Of a stretch of DNA of 64,000 nucleotides, positions 22,215 to 34,313 are shown piece by piece (the first letter of the stretch is position 1; the number at the start of each line of letters is the position of its first letter). Source of the DNA: Trema orientale (lineage: Eukaryota; Streptophyta; Magnoliopsida; Rosales; Cannabaceae). The DNA lies in contig JXTC01000130.1 in assembly GCA_002914845.1 (NCBI GenBank), positions 124,001 to 188,000 of the forward strand. The letters run 5' to 3'. The notes under the pieces were generated by a model that saw only the letters and a list, made by a program, of their open reading frames with translations, was not told where the DNA came from and ran no database searches. Made by a program: the position numbers and the translations under genes.

Positions 22215-22297
22215 ATCTTTCTTTCTTTTTTTTTTTTTCCCTCACTAGAACTTACTAATAGGAGTTTTGTGTTCATGGAGCAAATAATGAGAGCGCC

Positions 22298-22306
22298 TTA
22301 TATAGA
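22298..22306 (-). promoter_or_regulatory. TATA box of the GDSL lipase
   Basis: Read on the minus strand the sequence is CTATATAAGG, 85-90 bases before the ATG at 22214. The position suits a core promoter with a short 5' UTR. No other TATA-like word lies closer. Confidence 0.6.
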
Positions 22307-23730
22307 CTTTTACGAGGTTGATCAGTTTGTTTTTGACTAGGAGTACTCTTTACGTTATTAATATCCGACTCTAATTAGACCTCTTCAATTATTGTTATTA
22401 TTGTTATTAATTTATTTATTTAATTGAGGAAAGTAAAGTGAAACTTGAATTTTTTAGAACCGTACGTGATCAGGCAATCTTGTGTTTTATGAATCGTATT
22501 ACAATACACCTAGGCATATGTTTATCTGTCATTAAATGAGTAATCATGTAGTTTTTATTTTTTTTTTCTTTTTTGGTTGGGATAAACAATATATATGTGT
22601 AGTCGTCAAGTATGCAAATTGCTCAAATTAATATCCTAATTAAGTGTGCATCTTTAGGATTTGTATAATGGCACATCCAATACGTAACTCTAAAACACGG
22701 AGTCGTCCCGAAGAGAAATATATTCGTTGTTTGTTTCCACTTTCCATCGTTTATTGGGGATAAATATTTGTTAATNNNNNNNNNNNNNNNNNNNNNNNNN
22801 NNNNNNNNNNNNNNNNNNNNNNNNNNNNNNNNNNNNNNNNNNNNNNNNNNNNNNNNNNNNNNNNNNNNNNNNNNNNNNNNNNNNNNNNNNNNNNNNNNNN
22901 NNNNNNNNNNNNNNNNNNNNNNNNNNNNNNNNNNNNNNNNNNNNNNNNNNNNNNNNNNNNNNNNNNNNNNNNNNNNNNNNNNNNNNNNNNNNNNNNNNNN
23001 NNNNNNNNNNNNNNNNNNNNNNNNNNNNNNNNNNNNNNNNNNNNNNNNNNNNNNNNNNNNNNNNNNNNNNNNNNNNNNNNNNNNNNNNNNNNNNNNNNNN
23101 NNNNNNNNNNNNNNNNNNNNNNNNNNNNNNNNNNNNNNNNNNNNNNNNNNNNNNNNNNNNNNNNNNNNNNNNNNNNNNNNNNNNNNNNNNNNNNNNNNNN
23201 NNNNNNNNNNNNNNNNNNNNNNNNNNNNNNNNNNNNNNNNNNNNNNNNNNNNNNNNNNNNNNNNNNNNNNNNNNNNNNNNNNNNNNNNNNNNNNNNNNNN
23301 NNNNNNNNNNNNNNNNNNNNNNNNNNNNNNNNNNNNNNNNNNNNNNNNNNNNNNNNNNNNNNNNNNNNNNNNNNNNNNNNNNNNNNNNNNNNNNNNNNNN
23401 NNNNNNNNNNNNNNNNNNNNNNNNNNNNNNNNNNNNNNNNNNNNNNNNNNNNNNNNNNNNNNNNNNNNNNNNNNNNNNNNNNNNNNNNNNNNNNNNNNNN
23501 NNNNNNNNNNNNNNNNNNNNNNNNNNNNNNNNNNNNNNNNNNNNNNNNNNNNNNNNNNNNNNNNNNNNNNNNNNNNNNNNNNNNNNNNNNNNNNNNNNNN
23601 NNNNNNNNNNNNNNNNNNNNNNNNNNNNNNNNNNNNNAAAAAAACGACGTTTTTATAACAAAAACAGTAATAACTTATTATCATTTACCGTGGGTTAATA
23701 ATGAAGAGTTAGTCCATGGTTTTTAAAATA
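22307..23730. other. GDSL upstream region with an 862-base gap
   Basis: This is AT-rich sequence with no ORF of interest. Positions 22776-23637 are undetermined bases, so an element or gene fragment could be hidden there. Confidence 0.6.
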
Positions 23731-24086
23731 GGAATAACTGCAAAAAAATACCCTCACGTTTGGGTGTTCTGCAATTTAAACCCTGAAGTTTGGAATCTAC
23801 AAAATAATACTCTGAGATTAAGAAATTCTGAAAATTAATATCCTAGATAGATTTTTTGACCAATTTTAGGAACGAAAAAAAAAATAATATCCTCAATTAA
23901 AACTAGATTAATCTATATTATTCATCTTAATTTTGAGGATATTATTATATTTTATTAGTTAAAAATCAACACAGGGTATTAATTTTCAGAAATTCGTAAT
24001 CTCAGGATATTATTTTGCAGAATCTAAACTTCAGGGTTTAAATTGCAGAACATCCAAACATGAGGGTATTTTTTTCCAATTATCCC
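23731..24086. mobile_element. 356-bp long-TIR MITE (Mutator type)
   Basis: The two arms are inverted copies of each other for well over 100 bases, starting GGAATAACTGC and GGGATAATTGG and sharing TGTTCTGCAATTTAAACCCT. A perfect 9-bp TSD, TTTAAAATA, lies at 23722-23730 and 24087-24095. There is no coding capacity. The left arm of another copy runs off the window end at 63944-64000. Confidence 0.85.
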
Positions 24087-24143
24087 TTTAAAATATCACA
24101 AACTTGTCAAATATCTTGTTCTGTTATATTGAATTATATATAT

Positions 24144-24388
24144 ATAGGTTCCCAATTTAGTAGTATTATTTTTTTTAATCTATTTATAGGTATTTTTTTT
24201 CGTCGTTAGATCATTGATCTAGCAGCTACTATAATTTGAATAGTTAGAAAAATAAAAATAAAAATAAATACTCATTATTTAATATTTTTCTCTCATCTTT
24301 TTATCATAAAAAGACGTGCGTGATTAATTTTAATTAGTTAAAATAATATTTATAGATAAGTAAAAAGAAAATACCTACTGAATTGGTG

Positions 24389-24395
<7 letters not shown>
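24144..24395. mobile_element. about 250-bp TIR element in TA-rich DNA
   Basis: The ends read ATAGGTTCCCAATTTAGTAG on the left and, in reverse, ATAGAGCACCAATTCAGTAG on the right. The flanks are TA repeats, so any TA target duplication is masked. Its 3' part is present again at 24840-24970, and a diverged relative lies at 17995-18245. Superfamily uncertain; a TA target would fit Stowaway/Mariner. Confidence 0.55.
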
Positions 24396-24429
<34 letters not shown>

Positions 24430-25286
24430 CTTGAGTATCTTGAATTATATATATTTGTCTTTGTTTCAGTTATTATTTTTAATTAAATTTGGACATTTTA
24501 AAAGCTAGGAACCTAATATGAAATTTAATCTTTTTTTTTTTCCCTCAACGTTACTTAACTAATGATTTCCTCTTATTATGAAGAATAATTCATACATCTT
24601 GAAAGTCGAACTCCTAACCTAACACCTAATTTCTATCTCACCCATCAACTTTAGCCTCACTGGGCTAAAATGAGATTTAGTTATCTTCCTCTACAACTAC
24701 CAAATATGATAGCCATAGATTAAAATGAGGTTTTGGTTATCTTTTATNAATCTGTGGAGAATCTATTTATATACAGATTCCCATCCAACGGTGAATAGAC
24801 AGGGCCCTACGTAGGGGCGCTCCTACTGTAGACGCGCCCTAAAAATAAATACTCATTATTTAATATTTTTCTCTCATCTTTTTATCATAAGAAGACGTGC
24901 GTGATTAATTTTAATTAGTTAAAATAATATCTATAGATAAGTAAAAAGAAAATACCTACTGGATATATTTGCTTGAGTATCTTGAATTATACATATTTGT
25001 CTTTGTTTTAGTTATTATTTTTAATTAAATTTGGACATTTTAAAAGCTAGGAACCTAATATGAGATTTAATCCTTTTTTTTTTTTCAACGTTACTTAACT
25101 AATAATCTCCTATTATTATAAAATAATTCATACATCTTGAAAGTCGAACTTCTAACCTAATATCCAATTTCTACCTCACCCATTAACTTAAGCCTCACTG
25201 GGCTAAAATGAGATTTAGTTATCTTCCTCTACAACTACCAAATATGATAGCCATAGATTAAAATGAGGTTTTGGTTATCTTTTATA
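24259..25286. repeat. near-identical duplication joined by one N (probable unmerged haplotypes)
   Basis: 24259-24747 and 24840-25286 are near-identical apart from small changes and loss of the (TA)n tract. They are separated by a single N at 24748 and the right half of the 172-bp MITE. The first copy has the empty target TAAAAATAA (24259-24267). The second has that word right after the MITE (24840-24848). This is what two alleles, one without and one with the MITE, would look like if placed in tandem by the assembler. Confidence 0.75.
24749..24839. mobile_element. 172-bp Mutator-type MITE, right half
   Basis: This matches the last 91 bases of the element at 246-417, ending GTAGACGCGCCC. Its left half is cut off by the N at 24748. 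The right flank TAAAAATAA equals the empty site in the duplicated sequence at 24259. Confidence 0.85.
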
Positions 25287-25651
25287 AGGTTAGAATAAAA
25301 GGATTAATTTGTGTTAATCACACATGTGAAACGATTAGTGCATGACAAACCTATATTACCCATTAGTGTACATTGAGGAGCACTGTGATTTTTCCATAAT
25401 AATAGTTTTTTTTGAATTAAAAAAAACCGTTTTTTTTTAATTTGAACAAATACTTGATAGTTTTATTATTTCTACTTTCTTTTGGTTTGTTCTAGAAAAT
25501 TTTGGGTTAGAAATAAAAAAGAAAAAAGAAAAAAGAAAATAGTAGAGGGAGAGGAGAGAAAGCGAAATACAGACAACCAATGAAATGGTCGGGAGAGAGG
25601 ACTGGATGATAAAATAGGGAACAAGAGCAACTCCCTCCGTTGTGACGGTTA

Positions 25652-25690
25652 TTTTCTCTCTCTCTCTCTCTGTCTCTCTCTCTCTCTCTC
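25652..25690 (+). promoter_or_regulatory. CT-repeat leader of UGP3
   Basis: A run of TCTCTC repeats lies about 130-165 bases before the UGP3 ATG. Pyrimidine-rich patches like this are common near plant transcription starts and in 5' UTRs. No clear TATA box was seen nearby. Confidence 0.5.
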
Positions 25691-25818
25691 GTTTCGTTGA
25701 CGTTCCTAAGCTTTGGGCATATGCTAAAGCATCTCCTCCTATATCCCATTCTTCTCTTTCCTCCATTTTTGAAAACCTCTCTTTCTCTTTCTCTCTCTAC
25801 TTTCAGAGACCGTTAACA

Positions 25819-28800
25819 ATGGCAGCTCAGTCATCTCCATTACTCAATCACAAGAACCACTTTCTTTTTTCCTTCTCCAGAACCTCCACCTCTCACTCTC
25901 ATTACTTTCTACCCCTCACGAAGAAATCCCCACTCTCTTTCGCTTTCTCCTCTTCCTCGTCGACATCGCCGTCGTCGCCTCGTTGTGTTATCAGCCGCGT
26001 ATCCACCGCGCCGGTCGAGTTCGCGGCGCCACCGCCCGAGTTCGACCTCCACCGAGAAATCTCTCGCCTCAGAGCTCTTCGTTCCAGGCTCTCCGGTTCG
26101 AGAAGCTTGAGCGAGAAGCTCAGAGTCGTCGATGGACACCGGAGAGTGAAGGACTTCTTCAACTCCAGCAGGAATGGGTTCTCTAGGGTTTTGGCTTCGC
26201 TGAATTTGAGCTCCTATGAGTTGTTCTTGCTCAAGTGTTTGGTTGCGTCCGGGCAAGAGCACGTGCTTAGCTTCGGGTTTGAGTTTGACGATGGCGAGTT
26301 GGAGTCGGCGGCGCGGAGCTCGGTCAAGAGCGCGCTTTATGCTCTGGTGGGGATGATCGAGAGATTGGATGTCAATGGCGGTGTCGGCGGTGGCGGCGAA
26401 GCTTTTGAGAATCAGCTTGGTTGGACTTTGAGTGACGAAGACATTGGGGATTTGAGGAAGCTCTTAAAGAATTTGGGTGACGTTGAAGAGTTCTATGACA
26501 GCATTGGAGGAATTATTGGGTGAGTTAGAGTGTTACTCTTTACATTGCTCGTTTATGTTTATAAAAATTCATAGTTTGGTGCTTAGAGCCAGTTTGCTTA
26601 GTTTCACTCTCACCGTTTTTCATCAATGGTTGCCTTATTTCTTCATATTGGCTAAATGGGGTTGAAAGAGAGTGTTCATATTGATAATGGATTCTCAGTT
26701 TTGCTAATTATACTGATATGGTGTGATATACTTTTAATTACATACATGTTGCAGATATCAGTTAAGAGTTTTGGAGCTTCTTGCCCAGACAAGAGCTGAA
26801 ATGCAGCCTAAGAAAAGGTCGAAACACAAACATGAACAAATGGAATGCCAGCTTTTGGAAATTCATGCTCCTAATGGAGTTGATCTTTCTCAAAATACAG
26901 AGTATGCATCACAGGCTGCTTTATGGGGAATTGAGGTTGGTGATTTCGTGTATATTTTACTCAACTAAGGAGGTTTCACTGGTTGGCTTGAACTACATGA
27001 TCTTATCCTTTTTTAGGGTTTGCCATACCTAGGTGAAATTTATCCTTTGGGAGGGGCTGCGGACCGGCTTGGCTTGGTTGATCCTGACACTGGGGAATGT
27101 CTTCCTGCTGCAATGCTTCCATATTGTGGTCGGACTTTGTTAGAAGGTCTTATAAGAGATCTTCAGGTATAAGATCCCTGTTTGTCAATCGTGGAATTAT
27201 GTGTTTAATCCCTCACATGCAAGAATAATGACTAGCATTATGACAAGGAATGATATATTATGTGTTTAATCCCTCACATGCAAGAATAATGACTAGCATT
27301 ATGACAAGGAATGATATATTATTATAATTACATTGCATATACTGTTGTTTTTTAATTGCAAGGCTAGAGAGTTTTTGTACTACAAGATTTATGGCAAACA
27401 GTGCATCACCCCTGTTGCAATCATGACAAGTTCTGCAAAGAATAACCATGAACGCATCACTTCTCTTTGTAAAAAGCTTGGATGGTTTGGAAGAGGCAAA
27501 TCAAGTTTCCAACTTTTTGAACAGGTTTTTTATGTTTCTGTTGTTGTTGTTGTTTTCCCCCACACCCCCCCCCCCCCCTCCTCAATATTGGAATTGCTAT
27601 GAGGAATATACTACTCTTCGTACAAGGAATAAACTTCGTTGTTTGCATTGATGAATATTGTTGCTCATGGATGTTATTATTGTGAATTTCCAGCCTCTTG
27701 TTCCATCTGTTAGTGCTGAAGATGGCCAATGGCTGGTTAGTAAACCTTTTTCGCTTGTATGCAAGCCTGGTGGTCATGGTGTAATATGGAAACTTGCACA
27801 TGACAAAGGCATTTTCAAATGGTTCTATGATCATGGAAGAAAAGGGGCTACTGTTCGACAAGTCAGGTATGGCCTCGTAACATATTATTTTACTGCAATC
27901 TTTTCGGTCTTCCCCAATTAACAAGGGCGAACCTGTAGTAATGTCGTGGCAGCCACAGATTTGACCCTTTTGGCGTTGGCAGGGATTGGTTTACACGAAG
28001 GAAAGGTATGATTCCATTTTAATAAGAAACTTAGAGGGAGAAGATTAAGAACTAATCTTGAAACACTCTGCATAGAAACAGGACTCCTTTTTTTCCCCCC
28101 TCTCTAAGTGATGCAATTTGGAATTCAATATAGTTACTTGACCTCAGGATTGATTTGGGGGAAACCGGCACCTATGTTAATTGATTGGTTCATGCCAATA
28201 TTTGCTTTTCTCCTTTTTCTTTTGTTATATCATATTTGATCACATGTTACAGAAACTGGGCTTTGCATCCTGTAAGCGGAACTTGGGGGCTACAGAAGGA
28301 ATTAATGTTCTAATTGAGAAGAAAAATATTGATGGGAAGTGGGCCTATGGTTTGTCGTGCATTGAATATACAGAGTTTGACAAGTTTGGAATTGCTGATG
28401 GACCTCTTTCTCCTAATAGGTATATTCTGGTTCACTTTTATAGATTGCATAATCAGGTCAAGATATGTAGTAAATAAGGGGTTTGTCAGTTAATTATGTT
28501 ATAACTTATATGTAGTATATCTTCGCAATATTGACAATTGAGATCTTGTGGGATTACTAATTTCTATATGTTGATGAGTTTGATGACATGATGCTGAGAA
28601 GATAATTAACTTTATATATTGGCATCATTTTCTGTCTTTCTTTTGTTGCTCAGGGTCTGTTTGTGATGGAGTTTGTATATCGTTTGAATCAATTTGTTTG
28701 ACCTAGTCCTTGGGGTTGTGGGGTGAGGGGAGGATTGCTTTTTGGGTTTTGGTTCTGTTTCTCGGTTCACAAAATTGTTTCAGATGTTTTTTCGATATAT

Positions 28801-31800
28801 TCTTATTCTTTTTTCCTTTTTCTTCAGAGGTATTTTGTAGCAGTTCATTCGAAAAGTTCTTGAGACATAATTTTTTTTTCTACAATAAAGTTTGCAGGCG
28901 GAGTTTCCTGCAAATACAAACATCTTGTACGTGGATCTACTTTCTGCAGAATCAGTTGGATCAAGTTATAACAGTAACAGCTTACCTGGCATGGTGCTTA
29001 ATACGAAAAAGAAAATCTCTTTTGTAGACTATTATGGAAGGCCACACAGGTGTTTCTTCTAACAATCTTGTCTGCACTTTACAAAACTTACATTTTTTGG
29101 TTAACAACAATAATTTCTAGTGGTCCTGCCAAAACTTCAACCTGCAACTACTTTTTACTCTGCGTGTTATTGCACTGTTCCCTTTTTGTTTGAGTAAAAA
29201 GGATCTCAGTAAAAAACAGTATACCACAGTTTCTGATAATTTCATTGGAAACTTGAAGCTTCCTTTTCAGACTATAAATGTAAGTTACAATATAAGCTTT
29301 TAGTGATGATGACGTAAGAGACTCCTAACCCTTTTATATTGTTCAGTGTCTTGGGTGGTAGACTGGAATGCACAATGCAAAATATTGCTGATAGCTTTTT
29401 TAACTCATATTCATCTCGATGTTTTAAGGATGTGGAAGGTATATGACTGTTTATCTTGCCGATCATTTTGACATATATCTTTCTTTAATGTCAAATGTAC
29501 TTTATTTAAACCTAACTTGTTTCACTTGTTTTAGCAGATAAACTCGATACCTTTATTGTGTTTAATGAAAGAAAAAGAGTTACATCATCTGCTAAGAAGC
29601 AAAGAAAACATGCAAACAAAAGTTTACACCAGGTCATACTTTTCTAAATATGTGCCATTTACTATTGTTTTGAAAGTATAATGAACTTCAGTTGTCACAA
29701 CTACTTCTACAACTATTGCAATTGGGTATCTTGTGAACTTCGTGCAATGCTTATAGACTTCCATAGAAGTCATCTACTTCTTGTGCTGCAGTAGACCAGT
29801 CTAAATCTGTACTTGGAATCATTGCACATGCTATTATTCTTTGCCCTTCGTTCATAAACTCTTAATTTCTTCTCCCCCACTACTCCAAGAAAAAAAAAAA
29901 AAAAAAACAGTTCGGAGTTTTAGCAACTCTTCACATTGACTAGCATATCGTGGTTAAATTATTTCTTTCCACCATATTAACATATTTGTTATTCATATAT
30001 GCAGACTCCTGATGGTTCACTGCTGGATATCTTAAGAAACGCACATGATCTTCTTTCTCAGTGTGATATTGGAATTCCTGAGGTACATCCTTTCATATTT
30101 TCTTCAGTATCATTATCAAATTTACTTGCAGAGGGTTAAGTTGTCTCTAATTATTTGCTCAATCTGAAATTGTTATATCTTTCTTTGGAAGCCCCGATTA
30201 TAGTACTTTCTGTTGTCATATACTACAGATTGAAGGTAATGACAGATATGTTTCTGGGCCACCATTTCTTATCCTTCTGCACCCTGCTCTTGGCCCACTT
30301 TGGGAGGTCACAAGGCAAAAAGTAAGTTCATAATCTTTGTTCTACATTTCATGGATCAAGTTTGAACTCATATATCTCGTTTATTGTTGGGAATATGTAA
30401 ACTGAGGTACTTTACTGTTTACAAATGTCCAGTCCAAGAATATAGGGCCCGTTTGGTTTGCCTATTTGAATGTGTGTATTTGAATGGAAATTGTGGAATG
30501 TGTTATAATTGGAATGGGAGACATTTGAATGGAAAAAATAGTGAAATGTATTGTAATTAGAATGGGAGCATTGAAATGGACTATTCAAAAACAACTCCCC
30601 CTCCATTCTCATTCAAGATACAAAAAAACCATTCCAATGGTTAACTTTTTGGATGGACTATTTGAATGGAAAAACTGAATTGTTGAAACAAACACACATT
30701 CAAATGGATTTTCCATTCCAATAGAATGGAATGATTGAAACAAACGGGGCCATATATTTTTTAATTCTTTTATCAAAATTTCCTCTTTGTATTACTCTAA
30801 TAGTGAAGCACAAAAACTGAGCATCATATGTAACTTCTGTTTATTCTTTTATTGTCAGTTCTATAAAGGTTCTATATCTGGCGGGTCTGAATTAAAAGTA
30901 GAGGTTGCAGAGTTTCTGTGGAGGAATGTTCAGGTTAGTAATTCTGAAAATAGAGTATTTACAGTGTATAGCTCATTGCCGGTCAAGTGATTGGTTTCTC
31001 TTTACAGCTTAGTGGAAGCCTGATCATAGAGGCTGACAGTGTGATGGGCTCGAATAGGATTGATTACAATGGAGAACATATCTTGCAATATGGGCACAGG
31101 TTTTATGCCGTCTCCCTTTCTTCAAGAATTTTCAAGGCAATAATAGCATTCATTATTATGCATGTACGTCTTGATAGGTGTGGAAGATGTAGATTAGAGA
31201 ATGTTAAAGTTCTGAACCAGGGAGTTGACTGGAATTGTGGAGACAATGTATACTGGAAACATGATGTGCAACGCTTTGAGGCATGTAAGATCGTATTGCA
31301 TGGAAATGCTGAATTTGAGGCAATAGACGTCACCATACAGGTTAGACTGATGTGGAATTGCTATAATGTGCTTGGCACGATAGACAAATTGTCCACAATC
31401 CCAGGTTAGACTGATGTGGAATTGCTATAATGTGCTTGGCACTATAGCCAAATTGTTTAGGGATTGTGGAAGATCGGAACTTTTTTCTAGTTATGTTGGT
31501 TTTAAATTTGTGATTTCTGATCTGAGCCTGGTGGTTCTTTTATTTTTGGTTAATGGAGATTTTACTTGCGATCGCTTTCATCGTTATTATTGTTGCTCTC
31601 ATGATTGTTTTTGAATAATTCCTACTGCTCTTACTAGTACTATGAACGTTAATTATGATAGTAACTGTGTAATTGTTTTTATTTTGGTGATTGTTATTAG
31701 TTATAGAAGTGTTACTGTACTGTTTAAGCTGGCTACAGGTATCTAACAAGTGAATCTAAGATTCTTTTACTGCTTTTTAATTGATGCAGGGGAATCATGT

Positions 31801-32252
31801 TTTTGAAGTTCCTAATGGCTACAAATTGAAGATAACATCAGGAGAATCAGGTTTTCCTTAAGCTACCGACCTTTTTTCGGAAAAACATGCATACATATTA
31901 TCTTTTATCAAATATATAATTAATAATCTATTTGTCTATCTATTTACTCAATCTTCCAACGTGCCTCTAGAGTTCAGTTGCAAGAGTGTAGATTTGGTCC
32001 TTTGGATATGAAGTTGTCAGGAAACTGACCTCTCTTGCACACACAGACTCACTGAAATACTTTGCCGAGTGAAATTAAATTCTCATATTCATCCATCATT
32101 AAATTCTCATATTCCTCCATCATTTCATGGGAAAAACAGGTATCGCAATCCAATTAGGCCCTATTGATAAGAATATGATGGAAACTGGAAGCTGGTCCTG
32201 GAAATACAAGATTAAGGGCTCTCACATTAAGTTGGAATTGGTAGAATTTTGA
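25819..32252 (+). CDS. UGP3: UTP-glucose-1-phosphate uridylyltransferase 3, plastid
   Basis: Seventeen exons join in frame into 873 codons: 25819-26519, 26755-26935, 27017-27166, 27363-27524, 27694-27866, 27939-28005, 28253-28419, 28891-29049, 29347-29438, 29538-29632, 30005-30082, 30229-30321, 30859-30933, 31008-31099, 31178-31340, 31790-31850 and 32140-32252. Junctions are GT/AG. The Ser-rich N-terminus (about 60 residues) looks like a plastid transit peptide. The core has [46 protein letters not shown] and [12 protein letters not shown], and the C-terminus has HGNAEFEA and [11 protein letters not shown]. These match plant UGP3, which makes UDP-glucose in plastids for sulfolipid (SQDG) synthesis. 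Length is close to the Arabidopsis protein (about 880). The ATG is the first in a good context after the CT-rich leader. No stop or frameshift is present, so the gene looks functional. Confidence 0.95.
27198..27319. repeat. 61-bp perfect tandem duplication in UGP3 intron 3
   Basis: The unit beginning ATGTGTTTAATCCCTCACAT is repeated head to tail without differences. It lies inside the intron and leaves the splice sites intact. Confidence 0.9.
30445..30751. mobile_element. 307-bp TIR MITE in UGP3 intron 12
   Basis: The ends are GGGCCCGTTTGGTTTG and, reversed, GGCCCCGTTTGTTTCAA. The interior is rich in GAATGGAAT-type words in both orientations, so it can fold back. The flanks share ATA, which may be a 3-bp TSD. 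Superfamily uncertain (PIF/Harbinger or hAT). Confidence 0.7.
31341..31456. repeat. 64-bp tandem duplication that copies a splice donor (UGP3 intron 15)
   Basis: The first 50-odd bases of intron 15, starting CAG/GTTAGACTGATG, are repeated 64 bases downstream, giving a second CAG/GTTAGA at 31402-31410. Use of the second donor would add 64 bases and shift the frame. Confidence 0.85.
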
Positions 32253-34313
32253 AGTACTAATCCATAAATCTCAACCCAGACGTGAATCATAGTTCACAGA
32301 TGGCGTGGTCTCATCTCACTCTCATAATGTCAAGTTGCTGAGAGATTTGATGGTTAAACATAAGTTGAACCATCTCTCATCATCTCTTATTTGTACATGT
32401 TAATTTGTTAATTTTTTTATGGGAGAGTACTGAATTTGAAGCTGTTCTTGGAACTTATGTAAACTATTTATAGTATTTTAAGTAATAAAATTCATTGAAA
32501 TTATTTCGTTATTGAGATATTCTTTTAGGCAAAACCTCAGGAGGATGTTAATTTATTCATGGAAAAGAAAAATCCGTAAAACAAAAGAGCAAAGAAAAAG
32601 GAAAGAAAAAAGAACAAAAAGAATAGAAAAGAAACAAAGCAAAAAAAGAAAAAAAGAAAAAAAATTGAAAGCACAACAATTATTCGGAAGTTTTCCTACC
32701 AACTCTAGGCCAAATATTATAAGAGAATTTTTAGTATCTTTCTTCGCCTTGAGTTTAGGATGAACAGTCTCTCAACCCTATTTAGAACTTCGGTGACCAC
32801 AAGTTTCATCTCTCTTTGTGCTCTTGTTGGGCCATCCTTCACTTCTTCCAAGGGCAAGGTCTAAGAAGTATGCCCGCTGCCCGCATGGGACTACAAGCTT
32901 TGACTTCTTAGGATCCGCTGAAAAGGATAAACCACAGAGGCACCCTCGGCCAGATCAACTTTTAGAGAAATGCCATTAACATTTTCAACCCAATTTGTCC
33001 ACTCGTGAATAACAGCAAACATGTCATTTGTAGAAGCTCTCATTATGAATAAGCGGCTCATTATGACCTTGTAATTCCTCGATATTTGAGTATAGTAGTA
33101 TACGTCTTCCACTAGTTCATTAGCAGTAACCTCAATGATCTTATTCTCTGCACTAAAAATAATATCTTTAGCAAATCTCTAAATAATATCTTTAGCAAAT
33201 CTCTCTGCCGTTCTCTATGCTGAGGTGTGAGAGGTTGTTTCCACCTGTTCCATTGGATGTTGTTTAGAGACTGGTTCAGAATTTGTTCCATTAGTTTTAA
33301 GGAATGTTAGTCAGCTCTTTAGAATGATATTCTTTTCAGAATGTGCATCCACCTTTACCTCTAGCTGCGGGAATTGATTTATCCTCAAGTTTTTTATTCC
33401 TCTTGCAAAGAGGGCACAACAAAATTGCAACTGACACAAAAGATCAACATCTATAGGTAAGGGACACGAAAAACACCATCAAGAGAGGCCTTGTCAATTT
33501 TAAGAGTACCAATACCACGAGTAGTATGTGATAAAATTTGAGGAAGGCTGTAAAAGCACCCAAACTTATAAAGTTGAACCCATACATAAGAATTGGTAGG
33601 CCAAGACCTTGTATAGAAAGCTAGTATTCGAAGAACAACCGGTTTCAAAGACCATGAACTCACATAGAAAACTTTGTCCATAAATTCAATCGTGGAAGAA
33701 TGCTCTCCCAAATGTATAATACTCCAAGAGCCTTTTAGTTGACATAAATCTTGCAATTTAGCACAAGGTCATTTTATTTACCTTCCAAGTTGAATCACTT
33801 TTTGCAAGGATTAGTGGCCATTGAAATAGTCTCTCTACAAGGGCACACTATGCTGGTTTTTTATCAATATTAATCTCAGTATATTCACGAGTAGGAGTTG
33901 CAGGCAGAGCCGCTAACAGCTCGGAGACCAAGACATGGATTGGGGCATTCATTAATCATACCAATTATAACATGTACCGGAAGATCAGAAGTCCTATCCA
34001 ACACCATTGTGTTTAGAATGTCAGAACTAAGTCTACTTATCAAAGAAAGAAGCTCATGATTATGTCACTCGACAAATTGCTTGCTAGCTAAGCACAACCA
34101 ATGTTCCAAACTCTGATCATACTTCTGCTTTCAGATACGTTTATGTGTATGCAGGCAAAGAAGAAGCAGAATTTTGTTAAAAAAAGATTCAAATTTTCAA
34201 ACAAACCCGAATTTTTCATCACACAGAATCAAAGAAAGAAAAATCATTTGTATGGTTTTGCCTATAAATAAATATACAGGTGTCTCTCCTCTTCCTCTAC
34301 ACAGTCCCCACTG
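32253..34313. other. UGP3 3' flank and LINE remnants
   Basis: The 3' UTR of UGP3 presumably ends within the first few hundred bases. 32560-32680 is an A-rich low-complexity stretch. 32890-33770 holds minus-strand LINE remnants described separately. 33780-34313 shows no gene I can support and probably includes the 3' UTR of the U-box gene. Confidence 0.5.
32891..33756 (-). pseudogene. DUF4283-type LINE ORF1 fragment
   Basis: The minus-strand frame 33451-33756 contains SWSLKPVVLRILAF followed by VWVQLYKFG, LPQILSHTTRGIGTL and ID. That is the DUF4283 pattern of plant LINE ORF1 and related zinc-knuckle proteins. A second frame at 32891-33112 (WTNWVENVNGISLKVDLAEG) may be its continuation. There is no start, zinc knuckle or reverse transcriptase, so this is a dead fragment. 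Confidence 0.5.

Noticed and set aside
22623..23684. long frames across the N gap
   Set aside because: They are made of unknown bases and carry no information.
32512..32763. 83-residue Lys-rich plus-strand frame
   Set aside because: Translation of an A-rich low-complexity tract.
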